Shown here: positions 1 to 8,678 of the stretch, piece after piece | How positions within the stretch are numbered: position 1 is the stretch's first letter | Layout: every line of letters starts with the position of its first letter | Assembly (NCBI RefSeq): GCF_965204935.1 | Contig: NZ_CBDBFO010000002.1 | Length of the DNA stretch: 64,000 nucleotides | From: Hoeflea_A sp965204935 | GTDB taxonomy: Bacteria > Pseudomonadota > Alphaproteobacteria > Rhizobiales > Rhizobiaceae | Reading direction: 5' to 3' (one strand) | Notes under the pieces: model-generated | Databases searched by the model: none | What the model was told of the DNA's origin: nothing | Seen by the model: only the letters and a program-made list of their open reading frames with translations | Translations under genes and position numbers: made by a program

Positions 1-816
1 CTTTTCCGCTGGTGCTGTGGCTCGGAAGAAAGCGCCCGGCACTTTCAGGAAACTGCCGCAAAGGACGGCCTGAAGGTGTGGATCAAGTCCCATGGCCCAT
101 CCATGCCCAGCCTCGCAATACAGGGACCGAAGAGCCGCGAATTGCTGGAGCGTGTCGTATTCATCCAACCGCACCAGCCAGCGCTCGACACCGTCAAGTG
201 GTTCGGCGTCACGATTGCCAGGCTGCACGACCGGAACGGGCCGGCATTCATGCTGTCACGCACCGGGTTTACCGGAGAACTCGGCTACGAAATCTTCTGC
301 GCCAAAGATGGGGCAATCGGGATCTGGGATGCGCTGATGGAGGCGGGATCCGATCTCGGCATCACGCCGATGGGCCTCGACGCCCAGTCGACCCTGCGCA
401 TCGAGGCCGGATTGATGGTGGCGGGCGCCGAGTTCACGCCGGACACCGATGCGCTTGAGGCGGGACTCGGATTTGCCGTGGATTTCAGAAAGGAAACCTT
501 CATCGGCCGGGACGCGCTGTTGCGCAACCGGGCCGCGCCGCGGCGGAAGCTTGTCGGTCTGATCTTCGACGGCAACGAGGCCCCGAACCATGGCGACGCA
601 GTCCTGTCCGACCGCTTGCAGGTCGGAACCGTGACGAGTGCAACCCGCTCCCCGGTTCTGGGCCATCCGATTGCCATGGCGCGTGTCGATATCGAATTTG
701 CGCAGGAAGGCGGCACACTCGAGATCGGCAAACTCGACGGCCACAGCAAGCGCCTGCAGGCAAAAATCACCGCCATACCGTTTGTCGACCCGAAGCGAGA
801 GAAAGCCAGGGCCTGA
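1..816 (+). CDS. GcvT/aminomethyltransferase-family protein (5' end outside window)
   Basis: The reading frame is open from the first base, so the N-terminus lies outside the window; about 271 residues are visible. They match the C-terminal part of the glycine-cleavage T-protein family: the folate-domain stretch SRTGFTGELGYEIF, then GLDAQSTLRIEAGL, then the barrel domain with FIGRDALL and a TSATRSPVLG-like segment. Family members move a one-carbon unit from an N-methyl or aminomethyl substrate to tetrahydrofolate. A glycine-betaine/proline-type transporter starts 46 bases downstream, so a role in catabolism of betaine, dimethylglycine or sarcosine is more likely than the housekeeping glycine-cleavage system. 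That assignment is inference; family membership is firm. Confidence 0.85.
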   Translation, partial: LFRWCCGSEESARHFQETAAKDGLKVWIKSHGPSMPSLAIQGPKSRELLERVVFIQPHQPALDTVKWFGVTIARLHDRNGPAFMLSRTGFTGELGYEIFCAKDGAIGIWDALMEAGSDLGITPMGLDAQSTLRIEAGLMVAGAEFTPDTDALEAGLGFAVDFRKETFIGRDALLRNRAAPRRKLVGLIFDGNEAPNHGDAVLSDRLQVGTVTSATRSPVLGHPIAMARVDIEFAQEGGTLEIGKLDGHSKRLQAKITAIPFVDPKREKARA

Positions 817-862
817 CGCATACCGACCGGAAACAAGTCTTAAACAAGAAGGGAACTTGGAA

Positions 863-1822
863 ATGAAAAAACTGATACTTGCAGCGGTGTTTGCCGCGTC
901 GACAAGTCTGAGTGCGCAGGCGTCCGACACCGTGATGATCGGCGAACCGAGCTGGCCGGGTGCCAAGATCATCGCCAATCTGATCAAGGTGGTGATCGAG
1001 GAAAAACTCGGCGGCCAGGCCGAACTGGTGCCCGGGACAAACCCGGTCATCTTTGCCGCCATGGATGGCGGCCGCGGCGATATCGACGTCCACCCCGATG
1101 TCTGGCTTCCCAACCAGAAGAGCCTGACGGACGAATATGTTGACGGCAAGGGCACGGTGGGTCTGTCTTCCGGCGCCTATGAGGGCCGCTCCGGTTTCTG
1201 CGTTCCGAGCTACATTGCCGACGAACACAATGTGAAATCGGTCTACGATCTGGCGACACCGGAAGCCCAGGCGCTCTTCGACACCGACGGCGATGGCAAG
1301 GGCGAGATCTGGGTCGGCGCATCCGGCTGGGCATCGACCAATGTGCACAAGGTCAAGGCGCGCGACTACGGCATCGAGACCTTCCTGGAGCCGGGAACAG
1401 AGGACGAAACGGTCTTTTACGCGAAGCTGAAGGACGTCGTGTCACAGAAAAAGGGCGCCGTGTTTTACTGCTACAAGCCTCACTATGTGCATGCGCTTTA
1501 CGATGTGACCATGCTTGAGGAGCCGCCGCACGATCCGGAAAACTATACCATCGTGCAGCCCGACGCCGACGCTGACTGGTACGACAAGTCGAAGATCACG
1601 ACCGGTGATTCCGTCAAATCCGTACGCATCGCGCACTCCAAGTCGCTCGAGGAACGCGCGCCGGAGGCAGCCAAGCTTCTCGCCAACATGGCGCTCAACT
1701 CCGACGACGTGTCCGCCTGGACCTTCGAGGTGGTTGTGAACGGCAAGGAGCCGGAAGATGTCGTCAAGGCCTGGGTGGCCGAGAACGGCAAGGCCGTCGA
1801 CGCCTGGCTTGGCATCAAGTAA
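863..1822 (+). CDS. Glycine betaine/proline-type ABC transporter substrate-binding protein
   Basis: A 319-residue periplasmic binding protein of the OpuAC/ProX type. The ATG at 863 is chosen because a GAAGGGA ribosome-binding site lies just upstream and it begins a clean signal peptide (MKKLILAAVF, cleavage near AQA-SD). Family features include the N-terminal GEPSWPGAKI stretch, a GDIDVHPDVWLPNQ segment and aromatic residues suited to a quaternary-ammonium pocket (for example GASGWAS). It would deliver a compatible solute such as glycine betaine or choline to the permease encoded just downstream. It sits in one operon with the ATPase and permease, after the GcvT-like gene. The exact substrate cannot be read from sequence. 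Confidence 0.9.
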   Translation: MKKLILAAVFAASTSLSAQASDTVMIGEPSWPGAKIIANLIKVVIEEKLGGQAELVPGTNPVIFAAMDGGRGDIDVHPDVWLPNQKSLTDEYVDGKGTVGLSSGAYEGRSGFCVPSYIADEHNVKSVYDLATPEAQALFDTDGDGKGEIWVGASGWASTNVHKVKARDYGIETFLEPGTEDETVFYAKLKDVVSQKKGAVFYCYKPHYVHALYDVTMLEEPPHDPENYTIVQPDADADWYDKSKITTGDSVKSVRIAHSKSLEERAPEAAKLLANMALNSDDVSAWTFEVVVNGKEPEDVVKAWVAENGKAVDAWLGIK

Positions 1823-1834
1823 CCGGCAAAATGT

Positions 1835-1860
1835 GGCCCGTCGCCCTGGCGCGACGGGCC
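1835..1860 (+). promoter_or_regulatory. Strong hairpin between binding-protein and ATPase genes
   Basis: A perfect 10-bp stem (GGCCCGTCGC paired with GCGACGGGCC) with a 6-base loop lies 12 bases after the binding-protein stop. No U-tract follows, so it is not a typical terminator. Hairpins here in ABC-transporter operons often protect the 3' end of the upstream transcript, giving more binding protein than ATPase/permease. That role is inferred. Confidence 0.6.
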
Positions 1861-1883
1861 GAAGAACAAACGGAACAGATCCC

Positions 1884-2972
1884 ATGGAGACCAATCGGGA
1901 AGATCATCCGATCGTCGCGCGCAATGTCTGGAAAATCTTCGGCGACAGGGCCCAAGAGGCCCATGCGGCCATACTCGCCGACGGACTTTCGAAAGCACAG
2001 GTGCTTGAACAGTTCGGCTGTGTTGTCGGTGTCGCGGATGCGAGTTTTTCGATCGAAGAGGGCGAAATCTTCTGCATCATGGGTCTTTCAGGCTCCGGAA
2101 AGTCAACACTGGTGCGGCACGTCAACCGGCTGCTCGAGCCGACAGCCGGCGAAATCCTCATCGATGGCAATGACGTCATGCGGCTCAACGAGGCACAGTT
2201 GCGCGAACTGCGCAATCACACGGTCGCGATGGTGTTCCAGAATTTCGGACTGATGCCACACCGGACCGTACGCGACAATGTCGCGATGCCGTTGGAAATC
2301 CGCGGCGCATCGAAACGCGAACGCTGGTCCGAGGCCGACCGGGTACTCGACATGGTCAACCTGACTGGTTGGGAGGACAAATACGCCCACGAATTGTCCG
2401 GCGGCATGCAGCAAAGGGTCGGCCTTGCCCGCGCCCTTGCATCCAATCCTGCGATCCTGCTCATGGACGAGCCCTTTTCGGCACTCGACCCGCTTATCCG
2501 GCGGCAATTGCAGGATCAGTTCATGGACCTTTCCGCAAGACTGAAAAAAACCACCATTTTCATCACCCACGACCTCGACGAGGCAATCCGGATCGGAAAC
2601 CGCATTGCCATCATGAAAGACGGCCGGATCGTCCAGACCGGCACGCCCGAGGAAATCGTCATGAACCCCGCCGACGACTACGTGGCGGATTTCGTGGCCG
2701 GGATTTCCAAGCTCGATCTCGTCTACGCGCACTCGATCATGCAGCCATTGGATCGCTACACCAGCGAGAATGGCGCCGTCGCGGCCGATGCGGCCCGGGC
2801 ACATCACGGCAGCGATCTCAATGCGCTGATCAATGTCGCGGTCGAGTCGGATGGCCCGATCCTGATTGACGACGACAATGGCGAGACGATTGGCGTCGTG
2901 GATCGCACCGGCCTGATGCGTGCGATCCAGGGCAACCGCAAACAGGAGGCATCGACCAATGAGCCCGCGTGA
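1884..2972 (+). CDS. Glycine betaine/proline-type ABC transporter ATP-binding protein (ProV-like)
   Basis: 362 residues. Walker A (GLSGSGKST) is at about residues 67-75, the ABC signature LSGGMQQR at 171-178 and Walker B ILLMDEP at 191-197, followed by a switch-histidine region (FITHDLDEA). The roughly 90-residue C-terminal extension ending in a GVVDRTGLMRAI-like segment resembles the CBS part of ProV/OpuAA, used for osmotic sensing in characterised members. The ATG at 1884 begins the conserved N-terminus; the frame is open further upstream but non-homologous there. The 3' end overlaps the permease gene by 14 bases, indicating translational coupling. Confidence 0.93.
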   Translation: METNREDHPIVARNVWKIFGDRAQEAHAAILADGLSKAQVLEQFGCVVGVADASFSIEEGEIFCIMGLSGSGKSTLVRHVNRLLEPTAGEILIDGNDVMRLNEAQLRELRNHTVAMVFQNFGLMPHRTVRDNVAMPLEIRGASKRERWSEADRVLDMVNLTGWEDKYAHELSGGMQQRVGLARALASNPAILLMDEPFSALDPLIRRQLQDQFMDLSARLKKTTIFITHDLDEAIRIGNRIAIMKDGRIVQTGTPEEIVMNPADDYVADFVAGISKLDLVYAHSIMQPLDRYTSENGAVAADAARAHHGSDLNALINVAVESDGPILIDDDNGETIGVVDRTGLMRAIQGNRKQEASTNEPA

Positions 2973-4464
2973 CAGCAGCGAAAGCGGTCTTGAAAACCTC
3001 GTCGCCGCATTCGCCGGCAGCAATGCTGCCTATTACAGCCGCCAGTTTGCCTATCTCAGCGAAGCGCCGGGGTTTCGCGCCAGCTTCAACGCCATGGCCG
3101 GGCTCCTCAGCCCCGTCTGGTTCGGCGCGAGGGGCCTCTGGTCCTGGTTCCTGGTGTTCCTGCTTGTCGAGACATTTGCCTACATCCAGATCTTTCGCGG
3201 CCTGATTGGAAATCTCGGACAGGACCAGTTGGAACGGGCGGAAGCAATCCGGCGGACACTGGCGACGCGCATGGAACAGATCGAGGCCGCGAAGGAATCG
3301 GGCGCCAGCAGCCTCGAGTCGCTTGAACGCGCGGCTGAATCGCTCCAGCGCGCGCTTGACGATTCCCTTTCGGCCGCTCAGGCGGCATCCGGAGATGCAT
3401 TTACGCTGGTCCTGTTCGGCGCTGCCATCTTGATACTGGCCAAGCTGGGCGCCGCGGTGATCGCCAACTGGGCGCTGGAAACCCGCTTCACCCGCTGGCG
3501 GTCGGACCAGACGCTGGCCAGTGGATTGTCTCCTGCCCGCGGCATCGCCGCGACGGCAATCTTCGTGTGTGCTGCCGGGCTGTCCTCTTTGCGTTTTGCG
3601 CGTCCCGATATCGTACCCATGCTGCTCGACTTTCCCACCGACAAGAATTTCCGCATAGCGGCCGCAGACTGGATCAAGGGCGGTTTCGACTGGGCGAAGA
3701 GCAGCGGGGCAGATTTCTTCAACGCCATCACACTGGGCGTACGCTCACTGCTCGACGGTCTGGAGATCGTCTTTGTCGGCACGCCATGGCCGGTGATCAT
3801 CATTTTTGTCGGACTTCTCGCATGGCTGACCGGCGGAAGCCGTGTTGCCATCTTCACGATCGCCGCCCTTGCCTATCTCGGCATCCTCGGTTTCTGGGAA
3901 AAGGCCATGACCACGATCTCGCTGCTGGGCGCAGCGGCGATGGTGTCGATAACGCTCGGCATTCCGCTCGGCATCCTTTGTGCCCGCCGCCCGCGGCTGT
4001 TCGCCTTCATCCGGCCGATCCTGGATTTCATGCAATCCATGCCGTCCTTCGTCTACCTCATTCCGGTGATTGCCTTTTTCGGCGCCGGCAAGCCGGCGGC
4101 AATCGTCGCGACGCTGATTTTCGGATCACCACCTGTCATCCGGCTGACAGTGCTCGGATTGCAGCAGGTACCGGGCACCGTGCGCGAGGCGGCGCTGGCC
4201 TTCGGCGCGACACCCGCCTATCTGCTCTTCAAGGTCGACCTGCCGCTTGCCGCCAAGACGATCATGGCGGGCGTCAATCAGACCATCCTGATGTCGCTGG
4301 CAATGGTGGTCGTGGCGTCGCTCATCGGCGCGAAGGGCCTTGGCGAGGACGTCCTCGAGGCGCTTCAATTCGCCTCCGAGGGACAGGGGATCCTGGCCGG
4401 TCTCGCGATCCTGTTCTGCGCCCTGATCCTTGACCGGATCGTTGCCGGAAAACCGCAGAATTAG
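2959..4464 (+). CDS. Glycine betaine/proline-type ABC transporter permease (ProW-like)
   Basis: 501 residues, longer than E. coli ProW. The N-terminal third has membrane segments and a charged, coiled-coil-prone stretch (around residues 95-145). The C-terminal part is a standard binding-protein-dependent permease domain with the EAA loop EAALAFGATPAYLLF that contacts the ATPase. The ATG at 2959 has an AGGAGG site upstream and overlaps the end of the ATPase gene. It forms the inner-membrane channel of the importer. A hairpin spanning its stop codon probably ends the operon. Confidence 0.92.
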   Translation: MSPRDSSESGLENLVAAFAGSNAAYYSRQFAYLSEAPGFRASFNAMAGLLSPVWFGARGLWSWFLVFLLVETFAYIQIFRGLIGNLGQDQLERAEAIRRTLATRMEQIEAAKESGASSLESLERAAESLQRALDDSLSAAQAASGDAFTLVLFGAAILILAKLGAAVIANWALETRFTRWRSDQTLASGLSPARGIAATAIFVCAAGLSSLRFARPDIVPMLLDFPTDKNFRIAAADWIKGGFDWAKSSGADFFNAITLGVRSLLDGLEIVFVGTPWPVIIIFVGLLAWLTGGSRVAIFTIAALAYLGILGFWEKAMTTISLLGAAAMVSITLGIPLGILCARRPRLFAFIRPILDFMQSMPSFVYLIPVIAFFGAGKPAAIVATLIFGSPPVIRLTVLGLQQVPGTVREAALAFGATPAYLLFKVDLPLAAKTIMAGVNQTILMSLAMVVVASLIGAKGLGEDVLEALQFASEGQGILAGLAILFCALILDRIVAGKPQN

Positions 4465-4475
4465 CTGCGGTTTTC
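4448..4475 (+). terminator. Rho-independent terminator of the transporter operon
   Basis: An 11-bp stem (GAAAACCGCAG paired with CTGCGGTTTTC) with a 6-base loop that includes the permease stop codon. The paired run of A and T means it could work in both directions, ending the converging DUF992 gene as well. Confidence 0.7.
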
Positions 4476-4490
4476 GGCATATTCAGAGGA

Positions 4491-4958
4491 CTAATTTGTC
4501 GCCTGGAGCGTGAAACGCGACACGCCTGCGGCAATGTTCAGCCCGGTCTGCAACTGGACATTGACCGGCTGCAGGGAGATCGAGTTCTGGAAACCGCCAA
4601 CAAGAATGTTGGCGCCGGCGCCGACACCGACGGTGGCTTCGGCGGAAGCGCCGATATAGGTGCCGTCAAGGGCGCCTTTCGGCACGTTTTTGCTCGGCGC
4701 GAGCACCCACCACACGAGATCGGTGCGGTCCGCCTTGCCGAGATCCAGACCGAATTTCTCAACCGATCCGTCATAGAGTTCGGTTGATCCGTTGATCGAC
4801 GTGTATTCGCAGCCCAGCGTCTTGTAGGAAACCAGGATGTGAATGCCGGCGTCGGCGACGGAACAGCCGAGCTGACCGATCTTGATCAGGTCAGAGGCCG
4901 AGGCAGATGAGGTGCCCACCGCTGCGGCGAACAGCAGAGCCAGAGTCAGTTTTTTCAT
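4491..4958 (-). CDS. DUF992 secreted protein
   Basis: 155 residues with a signal peptide (cleavage near SASA-SD). The body matches DUF992, a small exported family common in Rhizobiales: paired cysteines in GQLGCSVAD and LGCEY, then ELYDGSVEKFGLDLG, the VWWVLAPS segment and a glycine/alanine-rich region with IGASAEATVGVGAGAN. The molecular role of the family is not known. The ATG at 4958 is preceded by AGGAGC. It converges on the transporter operon. Confidence 0.85.
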   Translation of the reverse strand: MKKLTLALLFAAAVGTSSASASDLIKIGQLGCSVADAGIHILVSYKTLGCEYTSINGSTELYDGSVEKFGLDLGKADRTDLVWWVLAPSKNVPKGALDGTYIGASAEATVGVGAGANILVGGFQNSISLQPVNVQLQTGLNIAAGVSRFTLQATN

Positions 4959-5108
4959 TGTTTATGCTCCTAGAGTTCGGTCCGCGCCCGGCGCCATGCC
5001 GGACGTGCCGATAATGTTTGCGCTTAGACCGCGCAAATATGATGAGGATGTGGCAAGTTCAATGGCTTGCGACAATTTCGCAAAGCGATTGGTAAACGAG
5101 CTTTAATC

Positions 5109-6995
5109 CTAGTCCGGCTCGCTGCCAGGCGGCAGCCAGGCGCGCTTGACGCGATCATGAACGGAAGCATTGTCGGAAAGCGCCTCTTCCGTCTCCTGCT
5201 GGATTTCGCGCGCCAGCTTCATATAAGGCTCGTTTTCGAAGACCGGGATCTCCGGATCGTAAAGACGTGCCAGGCGACGGATACCGTCGCGGTCGCGTTC
5301 GACAAAGACCGTGACAAGTTTTTCAACCTCGTGAGGGTGAACGCCGAAGGCTTCCAGCGAATAGCGCGCTGCGCGAACGGCGCTGTCAAAAGTCTCACGG
5401 ACGATATCGTCGGCGCCCGCCTTGTAGAACTCATACACATCGTGCCGGTTGCGGGCCCGAGCGACGATGTGCAGTTCCGGCCGCTCGCGCCGTGCATGTT
5501 TGACGATCTCCAGGGCGCGATCCATGTCGTCGATCGCCACCACCAGGAGTGACGCCTCTTCCAGACCCGCCGCATGCAGCAAGTCAGGGCGCGAGGCATC
5601 GCCGTAAAAGGTGCGGATGCCGAAACGGTTGAATCCGTCGACCATTTCGGCGCTGAGATCGAGGACCACCGTCTTGTAGCCATTGCCCTTCAGAACACGA
5701 TTGACCACCTGGCCGAAGCGGCCGATGCCGCAGATGATGGCAGCGCCCTTCTCGTCGATCTCGTCGGCCGCCCTGCCCTGTTCCTGGTCGAGCCGCGGCA
5801 GGACCACCTTGTCAAACAGGATGAACAGTGCCGGGGTCAGGAGCATCGACAGGGCCACCACCAGCAGCAGCAGATCGGAAAGATCGACAGGAATGACTGA
5901 ATTCTGGACCGAGAAAGACAGCAGCACGAAACCGAATTCACCGGCCTGTGCGAGAGACAGGGTGAACAGCCACTGATCGGCGCCACGCAGCCGGAAAATG
6001 AAGGACAGTGCCAAGAGCACTGCGGCTTTCAGGGCCATCAGCCCGACGGTCAGGCCGATGACAAGCAGCGCGTTTTCTGAAAGCAGCGCGAAATTGATGC
6101 CGGCGCCTACGGTGATGAAAAAGAGGCCCAGCAGAAGACCCTTGAACGGCTCGATATCGCTCTCGAGCTCGTGCCGGAACTCACTGTTGGCAAGAACCAC
6201 GCCGGCAAGGAATGTTCCAAGTGCCGGCGAAAGGCCCACAAGCGTCATCAAAAAGGCGATCGCAACGACGAGAAGCAGCGCCGCCGCCGTGAAGATCTCG
6301 CGCAGCTTGGCAGAGGCGATGAAGCGGAAGAGCGGCCGCGACAGGTAATGTCCGCCGCCAACGACCGCTGCAATGGCGGCGATATTGACGATCGCGACCT
6401 GCCAGCCCGACAGGCCTTCGATCAGGCTGAGCTCGGCGCCGTGTCCGCCATGCGCATGTGTGTCGGTGCCGTGCTGGACAAGCTCTGGCAAGGCAAGCAA
6501 CGGTATCAGCGCCAGCATCGGAATGACCGCGATATCCTGGAAAAGGAGGACCGAGAAGCTTGACTGCCCGCCGTCGCTCTTCATCAGGCCCTTTTCGTTG
6601 AGGGTCTGCAGCACGATGGCGGTGGAGGAGAGCGAAAAAACCAGTCCAATGGCCAGCGCGACGCTCCAGGAAAGCCCGAATGCCATGCCGCCGGCCATTA
6701 CAAGAACCGTGGTGACGCCGACCTGCAGCCCGCCAAGGCCGAGCAGGCGGTTTCGCATGGTCCAGAGCGCCCGCGGCTCGAGTTCGAGGCCGACCAGGAA
6801 GAGCATCATCACGACGCCGAACTCGGCGATGTGCTGGATGCTTTCCGTGTCGCCGACAAGGCCGAGCGCCGGTCCGATGACAATGCCGGCGATCAGATAA
6901 CCGAGGACGGAGCCGAGGCCGAGGCGCTTTGCCACCGGAACCGCGATGACGGCCGCGCAAAGATAAATGAAGGCCTGGAAAAGCAGTCCGGTCAA
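5109..6995 (-). CDS. Glutathione-regulated potassium-efflux antiporter (KefB/KefC family, CPA2)
   Basis: 628 residues: about twelve membrane segments of the CPA2 sodium/hydrogen-exchanger fold (residues 1-390), then a cytoplasmic RCK/TrkA-N domain with the nucleotide-binding motif GIGRFGQ near residue 405. In characterised Kef systems the protein exchanges potassium for protons and is gated by glutathione adducts of electrophiles, protecting by cytoplasmic acidification. The start is a TTG that overlaps the stop of the upstream quinone-reductase-like gene (TTGA) and has GAGGAGG seven bases before it. The partner gene upstream supports a Kef rather than a generic CPA2 role; KefB and KefC cannot be separated here. 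Confidence 0.9.
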   Translation of the reverse strand: MTGLLFQAFIYLCAAVIAVPVAKRLGLGSVLGYLIAGIVIGPALGLVGDTESIQHIAEFGVVMMLFLVGLELEPRALWTMRNRLLGLGGLQVGVTTVLVMAGGMAFGLSWSVALAIGLVFSLSSTAIVLQTLNEKGLMKSDGGQSSFSVLLFQDIAVIPMLALIPLLALPELVQHGTDTHAHGGHGAELSLIEGLSGWQVAIVNIAAIAAVVGGGHYLSRPLFRFIASAKLREIFTAAALLLVVAIAFLMTLVGLSPALGTFLAGVVLANSEFRHELESDIEPFKGLLLGLFFITVGAGINFALLSENALLVIGLTVGLMALKAAVLLALSFIFRLRGADQWLFTLSLAQAGEFGFVLLSFSVQNSVIPVDLSDLLLLVVALSMLLTPALFILFDKVVLPRLDQEQGRAADEIDEKGAAIICGIGRFGQVVNRVLKGNGYKTVVLDLSAEMVDGFNRFGIRTFYGDASRPDLLHAAGLEEASLLVVAIDDMDRALEIVKHARRERPELHIVARARNRHDVYEFYKAGADDIVRETFDSAVRAARYSLEAFGVHPHEVEKLVTVFVERDRDGIRRLARLYDPEIPVFENEPYMKLAREIQQETEEALSDNASVHDRVKRAWLPPGSEPD

Positions 6996-7618
6996 GGCTG
7001 CGCCTCCTCAAGGATAGGCAGCGTGCCGGCAGTCAGTACGGACAATTCATCCGCCGCCTGCAAGTCGAGCCGATCGTCGCGCAAGGCCTTCAGGAAACGG
7101 CGATAGCCCTCGACATGCTGGGCGAGACGTTCACTGCCGGCCGCCTTGAGCGCCGCATAGAGCGTATAGGGCGGCACAAAACGCAGGCCGCACAGATTGG
7201 CCGTCTGTTCGATCGGGGTCAGCAGGTCACGGAGCGGATAATTGTTGCGCCCGCCTGCCTGGTAGAATTCCTCCGGGCCGCCTGTCGTGACCACGGGCAC
7301 GAAGAGCTTGCCGGCGATCATGACGCCGCCCTCGCCATAAGCGAAACCGTATTCGAGCACCAGATCCTGCCACTCCTTGAGCAGTGCCGGTGTCGAGTAC
7401 CAGAACAGCGGGAACTGAAAGACGATCACGTCATGGTCGAGCAATCGACGCTGCTCGGTTTCAACATTGATCTTGAAGCGGGGATACTCGGCATAGAGAT
7501 CGACCAGCGTTACACCCCTCGTCTGGCGCGCAACCTCTGCCATTTCTGTGTTTGCACGGGAATACCGCTGGCCCGGATGGGCGAAAAGTACAAGTATCTT
7601 ACGGCCCTGTTGCGCCAC
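6992..7618 (-). CDS. Kef-associated NAD(P)H oxidoreductase (KefF/KefG-like flavodoxin fold)
   Basis: 208 residues from the GTG at 7618, chosen because a GGGGAGG site precedes it. The flavodoxin-like fold shows ILVLFAHPGQRYSRAN (phosphate loop for FMN) and the FQFPLFWYSTPALLKEWQD motif of the YheR/KefF/MdaB family. In E. coli such proteins bind the antiporter and are needed for full activity, while acting as quinone reductases. It overlaps the antiporter gene by four bases, so the pair is translationally coupled. Divergent promoters towards the next gene must lie in 7619-7797. Confidence 0.88.
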   Translation of the reverse strand: MAQQGRKILVLFAHPGQRYSRANTEMAEVARQTRGVTLVDLYAEYPRFKINVETEQRRLLDHDVIVFQFPLFWYSTPALLKEWQDLVLEYGFAYGEGGVMIAGKLFVPVVTTGGPEEFYQAGGRNNYPLRDLLTPIEQTANLCGLRFVPPYTLYAALKAAGSERLAQHVEGYRRFLKALRDDRLDLQAADELSVLTAGTLPILEEAQP

Positions 7619-7797
7619 GTGCCCTCCCCTCAAATCATCATCCGGCTGACTTTTCCGGTCCTTACGGAGCTTGTTAATATCGAGCGGCAGTTCAACATTT
7701 CAAGTGCGGTTCACTTCTGTGCCGGAAAGCGTGAAACAGCGCTTGCCCGACTCGAGTAGAGCGCGCATGATGGGTCCGAACAGGAGAACTCCATCCG

Positions 7798-8613
7798 ATG
7801 ACAATGCAGACCAGCCAGACCCATCCGATCACCAGGTCGGTCCGGGCTGCGACGTGTGCTGTCCTGTTCCTTGCCTGCTTCGGCAGCGTGGCAGCGCAAG
7901 ATCAGGATCAGGATCAGGAGGTTACGTCTATCGGTGCGCGGACAACGCTGTTCGTGTTCGGACCGGAACTGCCATTCATGTTCAATGTCGAGGACGAGCG
8001 TCTGGACTTCCGGTGGTCTGATCTGGCCACCTACGGCAATACGGCCATCGGCACGCTGGAAAACGGCGCTGGCGAGGTTATCGCTGTCAAGCGGGAGTAC
8101 TGGGTCGCGGATCCAACCGATCCAACGCCGCGCGCACTGACCGAGGAGATTACCCCGTCCGGTGTTGTGGCCACTTTCGTGCCGGACCGGAAATATACTG
8201 TTTCGACCACCGTCGACCTGGAGGCGCTGCAGACCATACTGGATGAGCAGTTCGTCGATACGGAGGCGTTTGTTTACCTGTTTCGCATTTCCGCGACACT
8301 GAACTTTGTTGAGTACCAGCTTACCAACCCCGTTCCGAACGGCGAGATCCTTGCCCAGATCGATGCCGGTAACAGCCAGAAGGCCGTGACGATCGGAACG
8401 CAAAAATACACTGCAATAGATGTGCCGGCGACGCTTGTCGGCCTGCGAGCGCCCGGTTATCTCAACACGGTGCTTCAGGTTCCCTATCACATCCACTTTC
8501 TTGCCGATGACCGCAGCATGCTCGGCCACGTCACCGACCTGGAGGCGGATGATCTCACGGTCGAGTGGACCCGGGTCAACGCGGTCAATATCCATATGTG
8601 GGATACGAAGTAA
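7798..8613 (+). CDS. Exported alpha-acetolactate decarboxylase-like protein
   Basis: 271 residues with a signal peptide ending near VAAQ, followed by a short DQDQDQD run encoded by tandem GATCAG units. The body follows the acetolactate decarboxylase family in order: GNTAIGTLENGAGEVIAV (family: GdfGiGTF..lDGE), ATFVPDRKYTV, and the zinc-site region HIHFLADDRSMLGH with His231, His233 and His244. Classical enzymes convert 2-acetolactate to acetoin. This copy is divergent: the usual GGHV is LGHV, and the N-terminal motif is altered. Activity is therefore uncertain, while family membership is fairly clear. It stands upstream of a sulfatase on the same strand. Confidence 0.65.
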   Translation: MTMQTSQTHPITRSVRAATCAVLFLACFGSVAAQDQDQDQEVTSIGARTTLFVFGPELPFMFNVEDERLDFRWSDLATYGNTAIGTLENGAGEVIAVKREYWVADPTDPTPRALTEEITPSGVVATFVPDRKYTVSTTVDLEALQTILDEQFVDTEAFVYLFRISATLNFVEYQLTNPVPNGEILAQIDAGNSQKAVTIGTQKYTAIDVPATLVGLRAPGYLNTVLQVPYHIHFLADDRSMLGHVTDLEADDLTVEWTRVNAVNIHMWDTK

Positions 8614-8678
8614 CGCGACTTGTATCCAACCGTTTCAAAGGGGGTGGCGCCAGATACCTTTTGTGACGGAGGAATGCC

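Noticed and set aside
7900..7922. Short tandem GATCAG repeat
   Set aside because: Only about three units, encoding DQDQDQ just after a signal peptide; a linker in the protein rather than a regulatory repeat.
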